A stretch of 6,463 nucleotides of DNA, taken from assembly GCA_964581365.1 (NCBI GenBank), contig CAZOOF010000070.1, positions 1 to 6,463 on the forward strand. Reading direction: 5' to 3'. Positions 6,171 through 6,463 of the stretch are shown one piece after another. Made by a program: the position numbers and the translations under genes. Each line of letters begins with the position of its first letter. Positions within the stretch are counted from its first letter, which is position 1. The notes beneath the pieces were generated by a model. It searched no databases, was not told the DNA's origin, and worked only from the letters and a program-made list of their open reading frames with translations. The stretch comes from JAITWN01 sp964581365 (lineage in GTDB: Bacteria > Pseudomonadota > Gammaproteobacteria > SZUA-140).

Positions 6171-6177
6171 CCCTCCC
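6171..6177 (-). promoter_or_regulatory. Ribosome binding site of the receptor remnant
   Basis: GGGAGGG on the minus strand lies 7 nt before the ATG at 6163. It supports that ATG, and hence an early frameshift, rather than the in-frame GTG at 6179, inside whose own coding sequence it would fall. Confidence 0.5.
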
Positions 6178-6192
6178 ACAGGAGTCCGCCCA

Positions 6193-6234
6193 GGAACCGG
6201 GGTTCCGCTACCGTAACGAGAGCTGTGCCGGTAG
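6193..6234. other. Two adjacent dyads upstream of the receptor remnant
   Basis: GGAACC-GG-GGTTCC (6193-6206) is a perfect palindrome with a 2 nt centre. Beside it, CTACCG (6208-6213) pairs with CGGTAG (6229-6234) around 15 nt. They lie 30-71 nt upstream of the candidate receptor ATG on the minus strand, where a promoter or operator of that gene would be expected. Function is unknown. Confidence 0.3.
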
Positions 6235-6300
6235 AGACCCGTTCAGCAAAGTACTTGCGTGGAGAAGCCTGAGGCTTAGCGTTGCATAGGACGCCAGCGA

Positions 6301-6331
6301 GGGAAATTGGGGCAATTCCCCCTGTAGGGGG
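6301..6331. other. Two overlapping, mutually exclusive hairpins
   Basis: GGG-A-AATTG (6301-6309) pairs with CAATT-C-CCC (6313-6321) with one mismatch. CCCCC (6318-6322) pairs with GGGGG (6327-6331) around TGTA. They share bases 6318-6321, so only one can form at a time. They lie about 70-100 nt downstream of the Cys tRNA and ahead of the receptor remnant, as an attenuator-like switch or overlapping dyads might. Confidence 0.3.
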
Positions 6332-6340
6332 CGTACTGCG

Positions 6341-6361
6341 GAAAAATCCTGATGTATCAGG
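6341..6361 (-). terminator. Probable intrinsic terminator after the Cys tRNA
   Basis: On the minus strand, CCTGAT-AC-ATCAGG (6361-6348) is followed directly by ATTTTT (6347-6342): a short stem-loop with a T-run. It lies 40 nt past the tRNA CCA end, a usual place for a tRNA operon terminator. The stem is short (5-6 bp), so termination may be partial. Confidence 0.55.
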
Positions 6362-6400
6362 GCAGAAACTGATGGGGCTGTTTGGTCTTGGGGAAGTTAA

Positions 6401-6463
6401 TGGAGGCTGGGGTCGGAATCGAACCGGCGTACACGGCTTTGCAGGCCGCTGCATAACCACTCT
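6401..6463 (-). tRNA. tRNA-Cys (anticodon GCA), 5' end outside window
   Basis: The minus strand shows 63 nt of a Cys tRNA, lacking about 11 nt of its 5' end. The D-loop part is AGTGGTTATGCA. The anticodon stem GCGGC/GCCGT encloses the 7 nt loop CTGCAAA, with GCA at 6442-6440. The T-loop TTCGATT follows, then the 3' acceptor strand CCCAGCC, discriminator T and an encoded CCA (6403-6401). The U73 discriminator and GCA anticodon are the identity elements of Cys tRNA. The T-stem GCCGG/CCGAC has one C-A mismatch at its second pair. Any neighbouring tRNAs would be beyond the window edge; none follows on the visible side. Confidence 0.93.

Noticed and set aside
6401..6420. tRNA 3' end as an integration (att) site
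   Set aside because: No second copy of the tRNA 3' end and no integrase gene are present in the window.
6104..6460. Minus-strand open frame running from inside tRNA-Cys to the receptor start
   Set aside because: It begins within the tRNA and crosses a likely terminator. Only its last 20 codons (from ATG 6163) belong to a gene, the receptor remnant.

Overview
The window is GC-rich, densely coding bacterial DNA. It carries an Oar/TonB-dependent-receptor-type remnant, cytochrome b561, MarC, a DUF2945 protein, an AIFM3-like Rieske/FAD reductase and an ECF sigma factor. Together with a Cys tRNA that has an encoded CCA end, this suggests a proteobacterium. A gammaproteobacterium of the Xanthomonadales/Nevskiales kind is my best guess, but that placement is weak inference.

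Layout. (1) 1-270, plus strand: the C-terminal end of an RNA 3'-phosphate cyclase (RtcA), convergent at 9 bp with (2) 280-954, minus strand: a MarC-family inner-membrane protein. (3) 1126-1644, minus: a cytochrome b561 with all four haem-ligand histidines, followed by a strong GC hairpin at 1079-1108. (4) 1833-2048, minus: a small DUF2945 (HVA1/TUDOR-like) protein. (5) 2112-3650, minus: a 512-residue fusion of an N-terminal Rieske [2Fe-2S] domain and an FAD/NAD(P)H reductase. (6) 3651-4165: a divergent intergenic region of about 515 bp with no credible gene. It holds a REP-like hairpin and, next to the sigma gene, an ECF-type promoter (TGTCACA, 15 nt, CGTC) whose -35 lies in a GTGAC-N6-GTCAC dyad. 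(7) 4166-4888, plus: an ECF sigma factor with a short conserved-looking C-terminal tail. (8) 4917-5331, plus: a small exported protein directly behind the sigma gene with a very strong RBS, broken by two apparent frameshifts. (9) 5355-5419: a long imperfect hairpin between converging units. (10) 5511-6163, minus: a collapsed TonB-dependent receptor, in which signal peptide and CarboxypepD_reg-like N-domain run almost directly into the last barrel strands. (11) 6164-6400: hairpins, including a plausible terminator, downstream of (12) a Cys tRNA (minus, 5' end outside the window).

How it fits together. The left half is ordinary chromosomal content: RNA repair, membrane proteins and redox proteins. 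The most coherent unit is the ECF sigma gene, its candidate autoregulatory promoter and the secreted partner behind it, facing away from the Rieske/FAD reductase. A redox- or envelope-stress regulon can be proposed but not shown. The right end, between the sigma operon and the tRNA, looks eroded: two adjacent broken genes for exported or outer-membrane proteins and several dyads. I see no transposase, integrase, CRISPR array or defence cassette.
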